From the NCBI RefSeq assembly GCF_030382115.1, contig NZ_JAUDRJ010000003.1:703495-767494 (forward strand): a stretch of DNA of 64,000 nucleotides, in the 5' to 3' direction. The notes beneath the pieces are model-generated. The model did not search any database. It was not told the DNA's origin and was given only the letters and a program-made list of their open reading frames with translations. Both the position numbers and the translations under genes were made by a program. Source of the DNA: Nostoc sp. GT001 (GTDB lineage: Bacteria > Cyanobacteriota > Cyanobacteriia > Cyanobacteriales > Nostocaceae). Numbering within the stretch: position 1 is the stretch's first letter; every line of letters starts with the position of its first letter. Shown here piece after piece: positions 18,838 through 26,972 of the stretch.

Positions 18838-19692
18838 ATGCCTGAACTGCCTGAAGTTGAAACAGTCCGAAAGGGTCTAAATCAATTGACCCTCAATCAA
18901 GAAATCACGGGTGGAGATGTGTTGCTTGATCGCACCATCGCCTACCCGTTTTCTGTTGGTGAGTTTGTTAATGGAATTAAAAATAATGCGATTGCTACTT
19001 GGCATCGTCGCGGTAAATATCTCCTCGCCGAACTCTCTTCGTCTTCCGGCTGGCTAGGAGTTCATCTGCGAATGACTGGTCAACTATTATGGCTGGATAG
19101 AGATGAAGCATTACACAAGCACACGCGGGTTAGATTATTCTTTGGGGATCGGCAGGAATTGCGCTTTGTTGACCAGCGAACCTTCGGTAAAATATGGTGG
19201 GTTCCGCCTGGTGTTGCTGTTGAAAGTATTATGACTGGTTTGGCAAAACTGGCAGCAGATCCATTTTCAGCCGAATTCACTGTCGAGTATCTAGCAAACA
19301 AACTCCACAACCGCCGCCGTCCAATAAAGACTGCGCTACTGGATCAATCGGTGGTGGCGGGATTAGGTAACATCTATGCTGATGAAGCATTATTTAAGAG
19401 TGGGATTTTACCTGAAACCTTGTGTATAGATTTGCAGCTAAAGCAAATTGAACTTTTGCGAACCGCCATCATTCAAGTGTTAGAAACCAGTATTGAGGCT
19501 GGTGGTACGACATTTAGTAATTTCTTAAATGTTAAAGGTACTAACGGCAATTATGGTGGTGTAGCCTGGGTTTATAACCGCGCTGGGGAACCCTGTCGAG
19601 TTTGTGGTACATCAATTCAACGGATCAGGTTAGCTGGGCGATCTAGTCATTTTTGCTCCCAGTGTCAAACTTTGCGGGGAGTTAGGAGTTAG
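18838..19692 (+). CDS. mutM: Formamidopyrimidine-DNA glycosylase (Fpg/MutM)
   Basis: A bifunctional glycosylase/AP-lyase that removes 8-oxoguanine and other oxidised purines. The N-terminal Pro-Glu nucleophile motif (MPELPEVETVRKGL), the H2TH segment (DQSVVAGLGNIYADEALF) and the C-terminal zinc finger (CRVCGT...CSQCQ) are complete. Length is 284 residues. The stop codon lies inside an STRR run (19681-19703, GTTAGGA units), so the final residues (RGVRS) are encoded by repeat sequence. Confidence 0.97.
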   Translation: MPELPEVETVRKGLNQLTLNQEITGGDVLLDRTIAYPFSVGEFVNGIKNNAIATWHRRGKYLLAELSSSSGWLGVHLRMTGQLLWLDRDEALHKHTRVRLFFGDRQELRFVDQRTFGKIWWVPPGVAVESIMTGLAKLAADPFSAEFTVEYLANKLHNRRRPIKTALLDQSVVAGLGNIYADEALFKSGILPETLCIDLQLKQIELLRTAIIQVLETSIEAGGTTFSNFLNVKGTNGNYGGVAWVYNRAGEPCRVCGTSIQRIRLAGRSSHFCSQCQTLRGVRS

Positions 19693-19703
19693 GAGTTAGG
19701 AGT
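19681..19703. repeat. STRR heptamer run overlapping the mutM stop
   Basis: Three tandem GTTAGGA units. The mutM termination codon is one of the TAG triplets in the run. Confidence 0.7.
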
Positions 19704-19809
19704 ACAGACGCGACCAATCGCTTCTGTACAGCATTAAGAGTTTTCACTTCTAACTCGGAACTCTTTTAAAATGCAGGTGAAAGACGTTACAAATTTGAGA
19801 GAGGAACTC

Positions 19810-20025
19810 ATGGCAGTCAAAAAAGGAGATATGGTTCGCGCTGTGCGCGAGAAACTAGAAAACAGTCTGGAGGCTAAAGCCAGTGATACTCGCTTTCCTC
19901 CTTATTTGTTTGAAACCAAGGGCGAAATTGTCGATATTAAAGGTGATTACGCCCTGATTAAGTTTGGGAAAGTGCCAACACCTAATATTTGGTTACGTGT
20001 GGATCAACTCGAAGAGTTTAAATAA
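19810..20025 (+). CDS. ndhO: NAD(P)H-quinone oxidoreductase subunit O, NdhO
   Basis: A 71-residue peripheral subunit of the cyanobacterial NDH-1 complex, which carries out cyclic electron flow and respiration at the thylakoid. The family core [23 protein letters not shown] is followed by YLFETKGEI and [14 protein letters not shown] choose ATG 19810, which has GAGAGGAA directly upstream and gives the usual protein length. The longer frame from 19771 would add 13 unconserved residues. Confidence 0.94.
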   Translation: MAVKKGDMVRAVREKLENSLEAKASDTRFPPYLFETKGEIVDIKGDYALIKFGKVPTPNIWLRVDQLEEFK

Positions 20026-20113
20026 GTAAAAAGAATTCAGGAGTCAGAATTCAGAATTCAGCATTTATTCTGACTCCTGAATTCTTGCTGAGAAAAATCG
20101 CATCTTAATATTT

Positions 20114-21088
20114 ATGTCTTCTTCCCCTAACTCCTCAATTGTCTGTAATTTACCCCGTGTCACCATCGTGGGTGCGGGTAGGGTTGGTAGTACTTTAGCT
20201 CAACGTGTTGCAGAGAAAAACCTGGCAGATGTCGTTTTACTAGATATTATTGCGGGAATGCCTCAAGGTTTGGCGCTGGATTTGATGGAAGCCAGGGGAA
20301 TTGAAATACATAATCGCCAGATTATCGGCACAAATAATTATGCTGATACATCTGGTTCCCAAATCGTGGTGATTACCGCCGGACTTCCCCGCAAACCAGG
20401 GATGAGTCGGGATGATTTGCTGAAAACCAATGCCAAAATTGTGGTGGAAGCGGCAAAAAATGCGATCGCTCATTCTCCTAATGCTATTTTTATTGTTGTC
20501 ACCAACCCGTTGGATGTGATGACTTATTTAGCTTGGCAAGCAACTGGTTTACCACGCGATCGCATTATGGGTATGGCTGGTGTGTTAGATTCTGCCCGTT
20601 TTGAAACCTTCATTGCCCTAGAATTAGGCGTTTTACCTGCCGATGTCAAAGCGATGGTATTGGGTAGCCACGGCGATTTAATGGTTCCCTTGTCTCGTTA
20701 TGCTACCGTTAACGGCATTCCTATCACTGAATTGCTGGATGCAGCCACAATTGAACGCTTGGTAGAAAGAACTCGCAACGGTGGCGCAGAAATTGTGGAA
20801 TTGATGCAGACGGGTGGTGCTTTTTTTGCTCCGGCGTCGGCTACTAGTGTGATGGTAGAATCGATTTTATTAAATCAGTCGCGGTTGCTTCCTGTGGCGA
20901 CGTATCTGCAAGGTGAATACGGTTTAGAAGATGTTGTAATTGGTGTTCCCTGTCGGTTGGGATGCGGTGGAATTGAGAGTGTTTTGGAATTGACGCTGAC
21001 TGATGAAGAAAGAGAGGGCTTGCATACTTCGGCTCGATCTGTGCGTCAAAATATTGAGCGATCGCAGGAAATAATTTGTAATTCGTAA
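20114..21088 (+). CDS. mdh: Malate dehydrogenase (LDH-like type)
   Basis: A 324-residue NAD-dependent malate dehydrogenase of the lactate-dehydrogenase-like group, interconverting malate and oxaloacetate. The Rossmann motif is VGAGRVGST at about 19-27 with Asp at the end of the second strand (LLDI). The mobile loop carries substrate-binding arginines (GLPRKPGMSR). VTNPLDVMTYLAW and the catalytic-His motif GSHGD are intact. The gene is followed by a tRNA-arm-like hairpin that probably ends its transcript. Confidence 0.95.
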   Translation: MSSSPNSSIVCNLPRVTIVGAGRVGSTLAQRVAEKNLADVVLLDIIAGMPQGLALDLMEARGIEIHNRQIIGTNNYADTSGSQIVVITAGLPRKPGMSRDDLLKTNAKIVVEAAKNAIAHSPNAIFIVVTNPLDVMTYLAWQATGLPRDRIMGMAGVLDSARFETFIALELGVLPADVKAMVLGSHGDLMVPLSRYATVNGIPITELLDAATIERLVERTRNGGAEIVELMQTGGAFFAPASATSVMVESILLNQSRLLPVATYLQGEYGLEDVVIGVPCRLGCGGIESVLELTLTDEEREGLHTSARSVRQNIERSQEIICNS

Positions 21089-21115
21089 TTTGTATAAATA
21101 GTAGCCAAAATAAAA

Positions 21116-21152
21116 AGCAGTAGGTTCAAATCCCACTGCTTTATTTGTTATT
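21116..21152. terminator. Terminator hairpin built from a tRNA T-arm-like sequence
   Basis: A 9-bp stem (21116-21124 with 21132-21140, one A·C mismatch) has the loop TTCAAAT and is flanked by A-rich and T-rich tracts. GGTTCAAATCCCAC is the consensus of a tRNA T-arm, yet no acceptor, D- or anticodon arm can be drawn upstream. It probably terminates mdh and the convergent repeat-protein gene. Confidence 0.55.
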
Positions 21153-21201
21153 CCAAAATTCATCACCCTATAAAAACCAATATCACCAGATTGGTTTCGC
21201 G

Positions 21202-21534
21202 TTAGCGGCGAGAATCCTGATCTGCGGGGTCGCCGTAGGGATCTTCGCTGGCTGGACGGACATCACCAAACTCCCCTCTGTCTGCGGGGTCGCCGTAAGG
21301 GTCTTCGCTAGCTGGGCGAACATTGCCGTAAGACGAGATATCTGCGGGGTCGCCGTAAGGGTCTTCGCTAGCTGGGCGAACATTGCTGTAAGATGCCGGG
21401 TCTGCGGGATCGCCGTAGGGATCTTCGCTGGCTGGACGTACATTGCGATTGCGGAATTCGGCATCTTGATCGGCTTGATCGCTGTTCGATCCCAAAAGTA
21501 AGTCTTTCGCCTTTCGGAAAAATTCATTTACCAT
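21202..21534 (-). CDS. Small protein with four perfect 20-residue repeats
   Basis: A 110-residue protein. A 30-residue charged N-terminus (FFRKAKDLLLGSNS) is followed by four tandem 20-residue units, each with the invariant core VRPASEDPYGDPAD and a variable 5-residue linker. Its 240-base DNA is a 60-base repeat (21205-21444). There is no signal peptide or membrane segment. An AGGAGA ribosome site lies 8 bases before the ATG. The open frame in a second register is a by-product of the repeat. Function is unknown; the acidic Pro/Gly/Asp-rich repeat suggests a disordered or ligand-binding segment. Confidence 0.75.
   Translation of the reverse strand: MVNEFFRKAKDLLLGSNSDQADQDAEFRNRNVRPASEDPYGDPADPASYSNVRPASEDPYGDPADISSYGNVRPASEDPYGDPADRGEFGDVRPASEDPYGDPADQDSRR
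21205..21444 (-). repeat. Four 60-base tandem repeats
   Basis: Units share the string gtcgccgta with agggatcttcgc or agggtcttcgc, on the plus strand. The two central units are the most alike, suggesting recent duplication. Confidence 0.85.
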
Positions 21535-21624
21535 AATCTGTCTCCTGATTTAAGTTCGTGTTTCCGACGGGCGCGATCGGCGTTATCCTCCAGGAAACCC
21601 GCTTTATACACACGCTTCGCCGAT

Positions 21625-22113
21625 CTAGAGTGCTGGAGCTGCGGATGAAGTTATACCAGTTAGATCGCGACCTGTAGCACTCCGGTTATAACCTTGGAAT
21701 TCCCGATACTTTTGTGCTTCAGATTCTGGTACTCGAATTCCTTCTGATGGTGGCGTTACCCAGTGAGCGCGATGTTCAGCATCACGGTAATATACACGCC
21801 CGTTCTTGGATAGATAGTATTTACCTTGCGCTCCTTCTTGGGGAGCATTTTTATGCTGGTTGTACATATAGTAAAGTGCCGCAGCTCCCGCCAAAAGTGC
21901 CACTTTTTGCCCCGTACCCAATCCTTTCTTAACTTCGGTTTGGTTTGTGCGATCGCTCACTGTTCTACCAATGGTGTCATCTACTGGTGGTGGAACATTA
22001 GCCTTTTGGGAACCGCCTCCGCAGCTACTCAGCAAGGGCACCATTAACAATGCCGAAAGCAGCACTGCAAATAGACGCGAAACTATTTTACGTTCTTTAT
22101 ATATTGTGTTCAT
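21625..22113 (-). CDS. Predicted lipoprotein, unknown function
   Basis: A 162-residue protein with a type II signal peptide. A basic N-terminus and a hydrophobic stretch end in the lipobox LLSSC (Cys at about residue 31), followed by Gly-rich linker. A short hydrophobic segment (VALLAGAAALYYMYN) lies at about 70-85, and the C-terminal part has a YYLSKNGRVYYRD segment. It should be anchored by lipid after processing by Lgt. It is divergent from the ATPase-nuclease operon and on the same strand as the repeat protein. No named family recognised. Confidence 0.75.
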   Translation of the reverse strand: MNTIYKERKIVSRLFAVLLSALLMVPLLSSCGGGSQKANVPPPVDDTIGRTVSDRTNQTEVKKGLGTGQKVALLAGAAALYYMYNQHKNAPQEGAQGKYYLSKNGRVYYRDAEHRAHWVTPPSEGIRVPESEAQKYREFQGYNRSATGRDLTGITSSAAPAL

Positions 22114-22451
22114 TGGATTTCGTTCTCACCTGTATTTGCTAAAAGCCTTGCTGTTGCAAAAACAAAGTTGGAATTCTTGTTATTTCGCTGGGAATTGAAA
22201 AAACATATACCACTTAATTTACAACTGCACAGCTACAGCCTTTCTCTGTCATGATCGTCGATTTTCTCAAGCATTCCATCCCGCCTTTGAGAGAAACTGC
22301 ATTCATCCCAAGGAAATATATTGTTGATTTTTGATGAGTCTATTTAGCTAAAACGCCGAAATCTTCAGCAATTTCTCGGTTATTTTTTCTGCATAAATAA
22401 CTTAGAAAGATACAGTTACTATGATGCTTTTTCTCAAAAAATACACTCAAT
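22114..22451. promoter_or_regulatory. Divergent region before the ATPase-nuclease operon
   Basis: 338 bases, A+T-rich, without coding potential I can support. TATGAT-like hexamers near 22420-22430 (actatgatgc) could be a -10 element for the operon, with transcription starting about 20 bases before the first ATG. Confidence 0.35.
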
Positions 22452-23120
22452 ATGACATCAAAAAATACTAGTACTCGTCTTCTTTTGGCTTTGTGGGATT
22501 TGGGAGGAGTGCAGCAAGAAGTTAAGAAGGGTCAACTCACTAAGCGAATTGTATCCAAAAGCCAGAAGGTAGCAGATTATCAGGGCATATTCGAGGAATT
22601 ACAGAAGCAGGGTGCGATCGCAATTTCCAAAAAGGGATATTCTCTGACATCTGGCAAGGGTTTAGAGGCGTTGGGTGAGGGTTTGAGGAGCGGCGAGTTT
22701 AAGTTTGAAGGGACGATTGTCGGAACTTGGGCGGCGAATGCGTTGTTGCGGTGGATTAGTCAGATTGATGTTGCGGTAACTGGTGCAGATGTACTGGTTA
22801 ATGGTAACGGGGCGTTAGCGAAGCTTTCCAAAGGAATCGCGTCTTACAACGAGTTTAAATCAGTGGCGTTAGAAGTCTACGACAAGCTTAACCAAAACTA
22901 CAACCTAGATGATCTGGTGCCAATTTATCGCATCAGGAGAGAAATAGGCGATCGCATTAGTCGTTCCAATTTCAATGAATGGTTGTTAGAAATGCAGGCT
23001 AACGACATTTTGCAACTACAAGGCGGTAGCTTACCAGACAATGATCCAGCACAGATAGAAGATTCTATAACCACAGAAGTGAGCGGATTGCGCTGCTATG
23101 CCAAGCGTTTGAACTCATAA
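22452..23120 (+). CDS. Putative winged-helix protein, first gene of a three-gene operon
   Basis: A 222-residue protein of no family I recognise. Residues about 1-75 (LLLALWDLGGVQQEV through YSLTSGKGLEALGEGL) read like a winged-helix domain: a helix, a turn, then a strand pair around AISKKGYSLTS. A second predicted helical domain with ISRSNFNEWLLEMQANDILQLQGG near the C-terminus resembles another winged helix. There are no catalytic motifs, signal peptide or membrane helices. The gene precedes the ATPase by 67 bases on the same strand. A DNA-binding or adaptor role for the ATPase and nuclease is inferred from context. Confidence 0.7.
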   Translation: MTSKNTSTRLLLALWDLGGVQQEVKKGQLTKRIVSKSQKVADYQGIFEELQKQGAIAISKKGYSLTSGKGLEALGEGLRSGEFKFEGTIVGTWAANALLRWISQIDVAVTGADVLVNGNGALAKLSKGIASYNEFKSVALEVYDKLNQNYNLDDLVPIYRIRREIGDRISRSNFNEWLLEMQANDILQLQGGSLPDNDPAQIEDSITTEVSGLRCYAKRLNS

Positions 23121-23187
23121 ACCCAACTTTCTGAATACTTTTGATTCTTGAATTATCGCCATTCAATATCTGTCTCACACCAAATTT

Positions 23188-25083
23188 ATGAATAGCTCCT
23201 CATCTGCAATTACAGACATCACTAATGCCATTGCAAGCCAAAATCCTTTTGATAGACCTTTAGTAGTTAGAAGTCAAGATGTTTGGGGAAAGGGTTTTCC
23301 TGATGTACCTTCTTTAAATGCTCAGGTTTCAGATACTATTTTTGAAGCCATTGAGAAAGTTCGCCTTGGACAGCGCCACATCTTTGGTGTCACCATTACT
23401 GCTGAAAAAGGATTAGGCAAAAGCCACCTCATTAGTAGGATTAGACATCGCCTTCAGGCTGATGGGACTGCATTGTTTGTCTATATGAGTGAGTGCGCTG
23501 ACTTAAACCGAATTAAAACTGAATTTTTGCGGAATCTTGCTAATAGCCTTAAACAAATTGGTAGTCAAGGGGTAAGTCAATGGCGAGAATTAGCAACCGC
23601 TCTGATCAACGAAGCTTTCAACAAAAATCATACACCGCAACAACTTGTTAATCAATTCCCAGGAGCTTTGGCAAAAAATCCACGAGTTGTTGATATTTTG
23701 AGAGATAAGATACTATCAATCAAGCCTGATATCGAAAACCCTGATATTCTTACAGCTATAATATGGACACTTTCTCCTGATTCAGGTCATGAATCCTTTG
23801 CTATCAACTGGTTGTCTGGCAGGAACTTACCACAGTCGAAAGCAGACGAAATGGGTTTAGCAAATCCTAGTAACCAAGATAAAGAAGCAGAATCTTTTAC
23901 TACAATTCGTCAAATTCTTGATTTAATAGGGCGCTATAAACCAATAGTGATTTGTTTTGATGAATTAGATGTACCAGAATGTAATGAGGCAGGTTTTACT
24001 AAAGCACAAGTTGTTGCTGGTATAGCTAAGGATTTGTACAACAGCATTAAAAGTGGTGTTTTGCTAACAGCTATGTATGCTGAAACATGGGTTCATCAAG
24101 TCAAAGTCTTATCTTATGCTGAAGCAGTAGTAGATCGAATTGGTGAAAAAGTTCTGGAGTTAAAGTATCTCAACTCTGATGATGTTGTAACTTTAGTTGC
24201 TACGTGGTTAAAAGATTTTTATGATGAAAAAGGACTAACACCGCCGCACCTAGTATATCCTTTTGACGAAGATAAATTGAGAGAATTAGGAAAAGAAAGA
24301 CCTATTGTTAGAAGAGTATTAAAGTGGTGTGCCGAAAATTTTAAAGTTACTACAGAGCCACAACCTCTAATACCACCCAAGAACCCTGTAGAATCTGCTT
24401 ACATTAAAGAATTAGAGGGACTTGCAAGCACTATACAAGATTATATGGATGATAAAGTTGTGCTTGCTGATTCACTATGGTTAGGCTTTTCTGCACTAAT
24501 TGGAGAAACTATAGAAAAATTCAAAATTGAAGATATTACAGAAATTACAGCTAAAGCAGCTGATAAAGGATATCTAGACTTCAAAATCGTTGGCAAAGAA
24601 AATGGTAAAACAATCAAAATTGGAGTAGCTGTACTACAAGAATCAGGCGGAATGTTTGTTCAGGCAACATTGAAGCGATTAATTGATTACAAAAAGTTTG
24701 ATTTGACTCGTGGATGTTTAGTTCGTTCTAAGCAAGTTAATAAAGGTGCTGCTAAGGCTCAAGAATATCTAAGTCAGCTATTATCACCTAAACTAGGTGG
24801 AGAATGGGTATTGCTTAAAAGCGAAGATATAAAACCACTTTTAGCTATTTTATTAGTTTTTTATGCGCGTGAAGATTATGAATTTAGTGAAGAAGAAATA
24901 CTTGATTTTATTTACGAACACAAAATAGCAGTTGATAATTATCTTATTCGTGAAATTCTGAGTGATCCATCAGGGCAAGTTCCTCAAGATGCTATCAATG
25001 AAGAAACTGAGGGTAGTAACGTAACTCGATCAGAGATTACAAACACCATAAATGTTGATACAAATGATTTATTTCCGGGATAA
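23188..25083 (+). CDS. P-loop ATPase of a candidate defence operon
   Basis: A 631-residue ATPase. Walker A AEKGLGKSH lies at about residues 72-80 and Walker B VICFDELD at about 254-260 (D258, E259), an AAA/STAND-like arrangement. The C-terminal part (about 455-600), with LDFKIVGKENGKTIKIGVAVLQE and RGCLVRSKQV, looks like a restriction-endonuclease-like fold in which the acidic and Lys ligands are not fully preserved. No transmembrane segments are visible. The stop codon overlaps the next start by one base (TAATG at 25081-25085), a strong sign of translational coupling to the nuclease. The system is not one I can name. Confidence 0.8.
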   Translation: MNSSSSAITDITNAIASQNPFDRPLVVRSQDVWGKGFPDVPSLNAQVSDTIFEAIEKVRLGQRHIFGVTITAEKGLGKSHLISRIRHRLQADGTALFVYMSECADLNRIKTEFLRNLANSLKQIGSQGVSQWRELATALINEAFNKNHTPQQLVNQFPGALAKNPRVVDILRDKILSIKPDIENPDILTAIIWTLSPDSGHESFAINWLSGRNLPQSKADEMGLANPSNQDKEAESFTTIRQILDLIGRYKPIVICFDELDVPECNEAGFTKAQVVAGIAKDLYNSIKSGVLLTAMYAETWVHQVKVLSYAEAVVDRIGEKVLELKYLNSDDVVTLVATWLKDFYDEKGLTPPHLVYPFDEDKLRELGKERPIVRRVLKWCAENFKVTTEPQPLIPPKNPVESAYIKELEGLASTIQDYMDDKVVLADSLWLGFSALIGETIEKFKIEDITEITAKAADKGYLDFKIVGKENGKTIKIGVAVLQESGGMFVQATLKRLIDYKKFDLTRGCLVRSKQVNKGAAKAQEYLSQLLSPKLGGEWVLLKSEDIKPLLAILLVFYAREDYEFSEEEILDFIYEHKIAVDNYLIREILSDPSGQVPQDAINEETEGSNVTRSEITNTINVDTNDLFPG

Positions 25084-26663
25084 TGATTAATACCGCTTTA
25101 CGTTTACCAGCATCAGAAATTGAGGCATTGTTGCAAGGAAGAATAATTGCAGTAATGCCTAATAAATTTATTACTCTAGGGCGAGAATTTGCTCTTTGTC
25201 CAACAGACGCGTCAATTAATTTACTACCAGTTGAGCAGTACTATCGCCCAAGTTTTTTACCAATTGCTCAAAGTGCATTCACACAGCTAAATAGTGAGGG
25301 TGTTTTAATACAACCTCAGCAAATGAACTTACTTCCAGATGAGGAACAGTTAAAACTGCCCCTTCTAGCTTATAAAACAGCCTTGATAAAAGCTTGGGCG
25401 AGATGTGAGATGTGCCAAATTCTCAATAATGCTGAATCTTTAGCTTATTTATCACAGCTAACTATTTGGACGAAAGAAGGTTTACAGGAAATATTAACGC
25501 AACGTCAAAATATTTTCTTGGTATATCTGCGAGTATATCAGTTGCCTAAATCAATTGAAATTGCCGTAAATTCAAACAGCCAATTTATTCCTGTGCCACA
25601 GTTTATTAATGTTGCTGATACAAAACCAGTATTAAACGATCGCACCTTCGCCCAACGCAAGCATCAGTTAGAAAATCGACAGCCACCGCTGCATCCTGAA
25701 TTGGAAGAATTGCAGAGTGCGATCGCATCCCTAAGCATTAGCCAACCAGCAGCGAAACAATTAGACGACGATATCAAAGTATTTTTGGGTTGGAGTAGCG
25801 ATAAACCAACCAATTCATTAGATTTAGACTTACCTTGGATTCATAAAATTGCTGAAGTTGGAAACTCTAGCGACGGACATACATTTGAAAAATTGGTTCG
25901 TAGAGGATTACTAAAATTAGGCTTTACAGGTTCAGGTTTGAATCCAGATGCAATGGGTGGCGCAGGAGGCATGGATTTTTACGCTGAACAACCTTATCCA
26001 ATAGTAGGAGAGTGCAAAGCAACTAAAACTGAGAAAGTTCCTGATGGTACACCTGCACAGTTATTAAAAATAGGTATGAACCATCTTGGTAAATTTCAGT
26101 ATGACAATTCTATTAAATTAATTATAGCCGCCGGAGAATTAAATTTTTACGCATCAAGAACAGCTACCGAAAATCAAATGAATGTTATTAGCCCTGAAAC
26201 ACTACAAAAACTAGTTGAACTGCAAGCACACTACAAAAACTCTATCAACTTATTAGAACTAAAAGAGTGTTTGCAACAAGCTCCTTTTGGTTTAGCTGAA
26301 GATAAAATTAATATTTATATTGATAAAGTTGAACAATCTATAAGGTTGCGATCGCACATTGTTCAGCTTGTTAAAAACTATTTAGAAAACTCAGGTATAG
26401 AATCTGCTGGTGTTGAATCTCTACATGGTGCGTATTTTGGCTCACATCCGCTACAGCCAATCAAAACACCAGAAATGCACGAAATTCTGATAGAACTTTC
26501 CTCACCTTTAACAGGCTATTTAGGACGAATTAAAGGTAGTGATTGGAAAAGCGATCGCTTTACTTTCTCCGCGATTTACCTATTAACTAAATGTAGTAAA
26601 ATATATCTCTTTTCTTCTCTTCGCGCTCTTTGCATACTTTGCGGTTCGTTTCAAAATAACTAA
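25083..26663 (+). CDS. PD-(D/E)XK nuclease with DUF1802-like N-terminus
   Basis: A 526-residue protein. The region at about 110-165 (YKTALIKAWARCE, IWTKEGLQEIL, LVYLRVYQLP) resembles the DUF1802 family. The C-terminal half carries a nuclease core: GHTFEKLV (E269), GGAGGMDFY (D298) and VGECKATK (E310-C-K312), a Mrr/RecB-like order. The last 20 residues (FSSLRALCILCGSFQNN) come from DNA that looks like a dispersed spacer repeat, so the natural C-terminus may have been replaced. It is translated together with the ATPase (one-base overlap). DNA cleavage is inferred from motifs. Confidence 0.78.
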   Translation: MINTALRLPASEIEALLQGRIIAVMPNKFITLGREFALCPTDASINLLPVEQYYRPSFLPIAQSAFTQLNSEGVLIQPQQMNLLPDEEQLKLPLLAYKTALIKAWARCEMCQILNNAESLAYLSQLTIWTKEGLQEILTQRQNIFLVYLRVYQLPKSIEIAVNSNSQFIPVPQFINVADTKPVLNDRTFAQRKHQLENRQPPLHPELEELQSAIASLSISQPAAKQLDDDIKVFLGWSSDKPTNSLDLDLPWIHKIAEVGNSSDGHTFEKLVRRGLLKLGFTGSGLNPDAMGGAGGMDFYAEQPYPIVGECKATKTEKVPDGTPAQLLKIGMNHLGKFQYDNSIKLIIAAGELNFYASRTATENQMNVISPETLQKLVELQAHYKNSINLLELKECLQQAPFGLAEDKINIYIDKVEQSIRLRSHIVQLVKNYLENSGIESAGVESLHGAYFGSHPLQPIKTPEMHEILIELSSPLTGYLGRIKGSDWKSDRFTFSAIYLLTKCSKIYLFSSLRALCILCGSFQNN

Positions 26664-26972
26664 AGTACAGATTGCTTTACAATTAATTACTTCATGAATA
26701 ATTAATACTATCTATTGACTTAATTTTATTTTATGAGAAGCAATAAAAATCTTAGATGTAGCCCACGCCAAGGCATCGCAATCTTTCATCTTTCCCTCAG
26801 TAAATGTTATTTGTAGTGACAAACTTTACAGAAAATTCATACTTAGCCACTGTGTAACTTCATTTACATGATAGAAAAGTTTAGTACTGTCGAAGAAACA
26901 CATTATACTTACTACACTGGTGTTCATTCATCACAAACCTCTACCAAGTTTAAAGCTTAGGCAAAATGACCC
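26664..26972. other. Gene-free spacer after the nuclease
   Basis: About 309 bases, A+T-rich. A spacer-type repeat (gtagcccacgccaaggcatcgc) sits at about 26757. No gene or terminator could be supported. Confidence 0.4.

Noticed and set aside
21100..21140. A tRNA gene
   Set aside because: Only a T-arm can be drawn. No acceptor pairing, D-arm or anticodon arm is present upstream.
20924..21166. 80-codon minus-strand frame containing AVGFEPTA
   Set aside because: This residue string is the known artefact of translating a tRNA T-arm-like sequence in antisense; it overlaps mdh.
21205..21444. Regular 60-base units resembling a CRISPR array
   Set aside because: The repeats are an open reading frame with a conserved amino-acid core, lack unique spacers and have no cas genes nearby; they encode a repeat protein.
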